Shown here: one piece after another, positions 62,918 to 64,000 of the stretch | Layout of the letters: each line of letters opens with the position of its first letter | How positions within the stretch are numbered: the first letter of the stretch is position 1 | Assembly (NCBI RefSeq): GCF_014595885.1 | Contig: NZ_JABUKC010000004.1 | Span: 163,897-227,896 of the forward strand | Source of the DNA: Microcella alkalica | Lineage (GTDB): Bacteria > Actinomycetota > Actinomycetes > Actinomycetales > Microbacteriaceae | Length of the DNA stretch: 64,000 nucleotides | Direction: 5' to 3' | Program-made: the position numbers and the translations under genes | Notes under the pieces: generated by a model | The model's database searches: none | The model's input: the letters and a program-made list of their open reading frames with translations, nothing else | Told to the model about the DNA's origin: nothing

Positions 62918-63778
62918 ATGTCCGCCTCACCGCCGCCCGCGGCGTTCGCGAGCGACGTCGACGTCGACCGCGAGCTGCTCACCGGAGAGGCGGTGGCGCT
63001 GCAGCTGCGGCCCACGAGTGTCGCATTGCGGGCAGCAGGAGCCGCGATCGATCTGCTCGCCTACGGCACCGGCACCGGGCTGCTCGGCTGGCTCGTGCTC
63101 GAGACCGCCCCCACGCTCGGAGTGCCCGACAACCTCTTCGCCGCACTCGGCATCGGCACCGCGGTGCTCGGGCTCGTCGTCGCCCCCGCTGTCGTGGAGA
63201 CCGCGACGCAGGGGCGCTCCCTCGGTCGCTGGGCGCTCGGATCACGTATCGTGCGCGACGACGGCGGTGCCGTCGCCTTCCGGCACGCGTTCATCCGATC
63301 GTTCGTGGGGCTCTTCGAGGTCGTCCTGACCTTCGGCGGCGTCGCGGTGACGGTCGCCATGGTCAACGCTCGAGCCAAGAGGCTCGGCGACCTCATCGCC
63401 GGCACCTACTCGCAGTACGAGCGCGTCGCCGCGGCGCCGTCGAACACCTTCGGCGTGCCGACGGAGCTCGCCGAGTGGGCCCGCACCGCCGACGTGGGCC
63501 GGCTGCCCGACGCGCTCTCGCGACGCATCGCGCAGTTCCTCGCGCAGGCCTCCGGGCACACGGCGACAACCCGGCAGCGGCTGGCGGCGACGCTCGCTCG
63601 CGACGCCGCTGCCTACGTCTCGCCGATCCCGGATGCTGATCCGGAGCTCTTCCTGGCGGCCATCGCCGTGCTGCGCCGACAGCGGGAGTCGACCGCGCTG
63701 GAGCTCGAGCGCGCTCGACTCGAGCAGCTCGCCCCCACCCTGTCGGCGTTGCCGCACGGGTTCCCCGACCGCGGCTGA
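62918..63778 (+). CDS. RDD-family membrane protein
   Basis: 286 residues. An RDD domain (about 30-165) with three helices: PTSVALRAAGAAIDLLAYG carries the family Arg and Asp, then SLGRWALGSRIVRDDGG and RAKRLGDLIAGTYSQYE. A cytoplasmic helical tail of 120 residues ends in DRG. Only 16 bases separate its ATG from the divergent SpoIIM-like ATG. Some RDD proteins exchange Na+ or Li+ for H+; no evidence for that here. Confidence 0.85.
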   Translation: MSASPPPAAFASDVDVDRELLTGEAVALQLRPTSVALRAAGAAIDLLAYGTGTGLLGWLVLETAPTLGVPDNLFAALGIGTAVLGLVVAPAVVETATQGRSLGRWALGSRIVRDDGGAVAFRHAFIRSFVGLFEVVLTFGGVAVTVAMVNARAKRLGDLIAGTYSQYERVAAAPSNTFGVPTELAEWARTADVGRLPDALSRRIAQFLAQASGHTATTRQRLAATLARDAAAYVSPIPDADPELFLAAIAVLRRQRESTALELERARLEQLAPTLSALPHGFPDRG

Positions 63779-63846
63779 ACCGCGACGCGCGAGCGGCACG
63801 AACGCCGATGATGCGTCTCGGAGGGCCCTGCTCGTCCGTTAACGAC

Positions 63847-63878
63847 GAGAGGCCCCTCCACGAATGGAGGGGCCTCTC
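63847..63878 (-). terminator. Terminator of the rRNA operon
   Basis: Perfect 14-bp arms (GAGAGGCCCCTCCA against TGGAGGGGCCTCTC) with a four-base CGAA loop, nine bases after the predicted 5S 3' end. Confidence 0.85.
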
Positions 63879-63887
63879 TCGAAAGAA

Positions 63888-64000
63888 GTCCGGCGGTGTC
63901 CTACTCTCCCACGAGGTCGCCCTCGCAGTACCATCGGCGCAGAAGGTCTTAGCTTCCGGGTTCGGAATGTAACCGGGCGTTTCCCCTTCGCTATGGCCGC
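63888..64000 (-). rRNA. rrf: 5S ribosomal RNA (partial; 5' end just outside window)
   Basis: Read on the minus strand: GCGGCCATAGC at the 5' side, then CCCGGTTACATTCCGAACCC, AAGCTAAGACC, CGCCGATGGTACTGC and GGGAGAGTAGGACACCGCC, all hallmark 5S segments. Only a few 5' bases are missing. The operon (16S-23S-5S) should continue to the right of the window. Confidence 0.96.

Overview
This is high-GC DNA, read as a chromosomal segment of an actinobacterium, most likely family Microbacteriaceae. The evidence is mtrA-mtrB-lpqB followed by comF-hpf-secA, whiB1 facing a PdtaS-type kinase, actinobacterial DUF families, GTG starts, many 4-nt gene overlaps and probable leaderless genes with TAnnnT boxes. 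I see no insertion sequence, prophage, CRISPR array or integron. Genes are tightly packed and no gene-free stretch exceeds 300 bases.

Layout: 1-1423 (minus) dapC (cut by the window edge), ferredoxin and a membrane protein. 1428-5810 ilvE, leuB, a small membrane gene and serA. 5924-8000 small membrane proteins and a DUF1353 protein. 8123-13261 (minus) ilvD-ilvB-ilvN-ilvC. 13271-19538 (minus) a complete Mrp Na+/H+ antiporter operon with fused MrpA-MrpB. 19608-21829 otsA-otsB for trehalose. 21972-22775 a TIM-barrel isomerase. 22797-29549 a catabolic island: gamma-glutamyl ligase, gamma-glutamyl hydrolase, aldehyde dehydrogenase, short-chain dehydrogenase and FCD regulator, divergent from an ethanolamine-type permease. 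29667-35038 TetR, MMPL transporter and YhgE/Pip protein. 35181-40323 a small membrane gene, a three-domain adenylation/carrier/acyltransferase protein, a LysE exporter and a CNNM/CBS protein. 40336-41983 tRNA-Lys, Bcp peroxiredoxin, a membrane protein and whiB1. 42113-47540 PdtaS-like kinase, CpaE-like and CpaB-like proteins, an HTH protein, a conserved hypothetical and an Rv3235-like protein. 47694-56358 (minus) mtrA-mtrB-lpqB, comF, hpf, secA. 56491-63778 a membrane/MoxR/DUF58 operon with SpoIIM-like and RDD neighbours. 63888-64000 the 3' part of a 5S rRNA, so an rRNA operon lies beyond the right edge.

How the genes work together: about 10 kb make branched-chain amino acids and serine. Mrp and OtsAB sit side by side and together suggest salt and osmotic adaptation. 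The 22.8-29.5 kb island encodes import and gamma-glutamylated breakdown of an amine. It has a dehydrogenase where the putrescine pathway would have an amine oxidase, so an amino alcohol such as ethanolamine is the best guess. The envelope stress module (MtrAB-LpqB), SecA and hibernation factor are conserved housekeeping.

The least conventional items are the amino-alcohol island, an MMPL transporter ending in a degenerate ABC-ATPase-like domain, the adenylation/carrier/membrane-acyltransferase fusion, and two promoters whose -10 box contains the stop codon of the gene upstream. All functional statements rest on reading motifs by eye; no database search was run.
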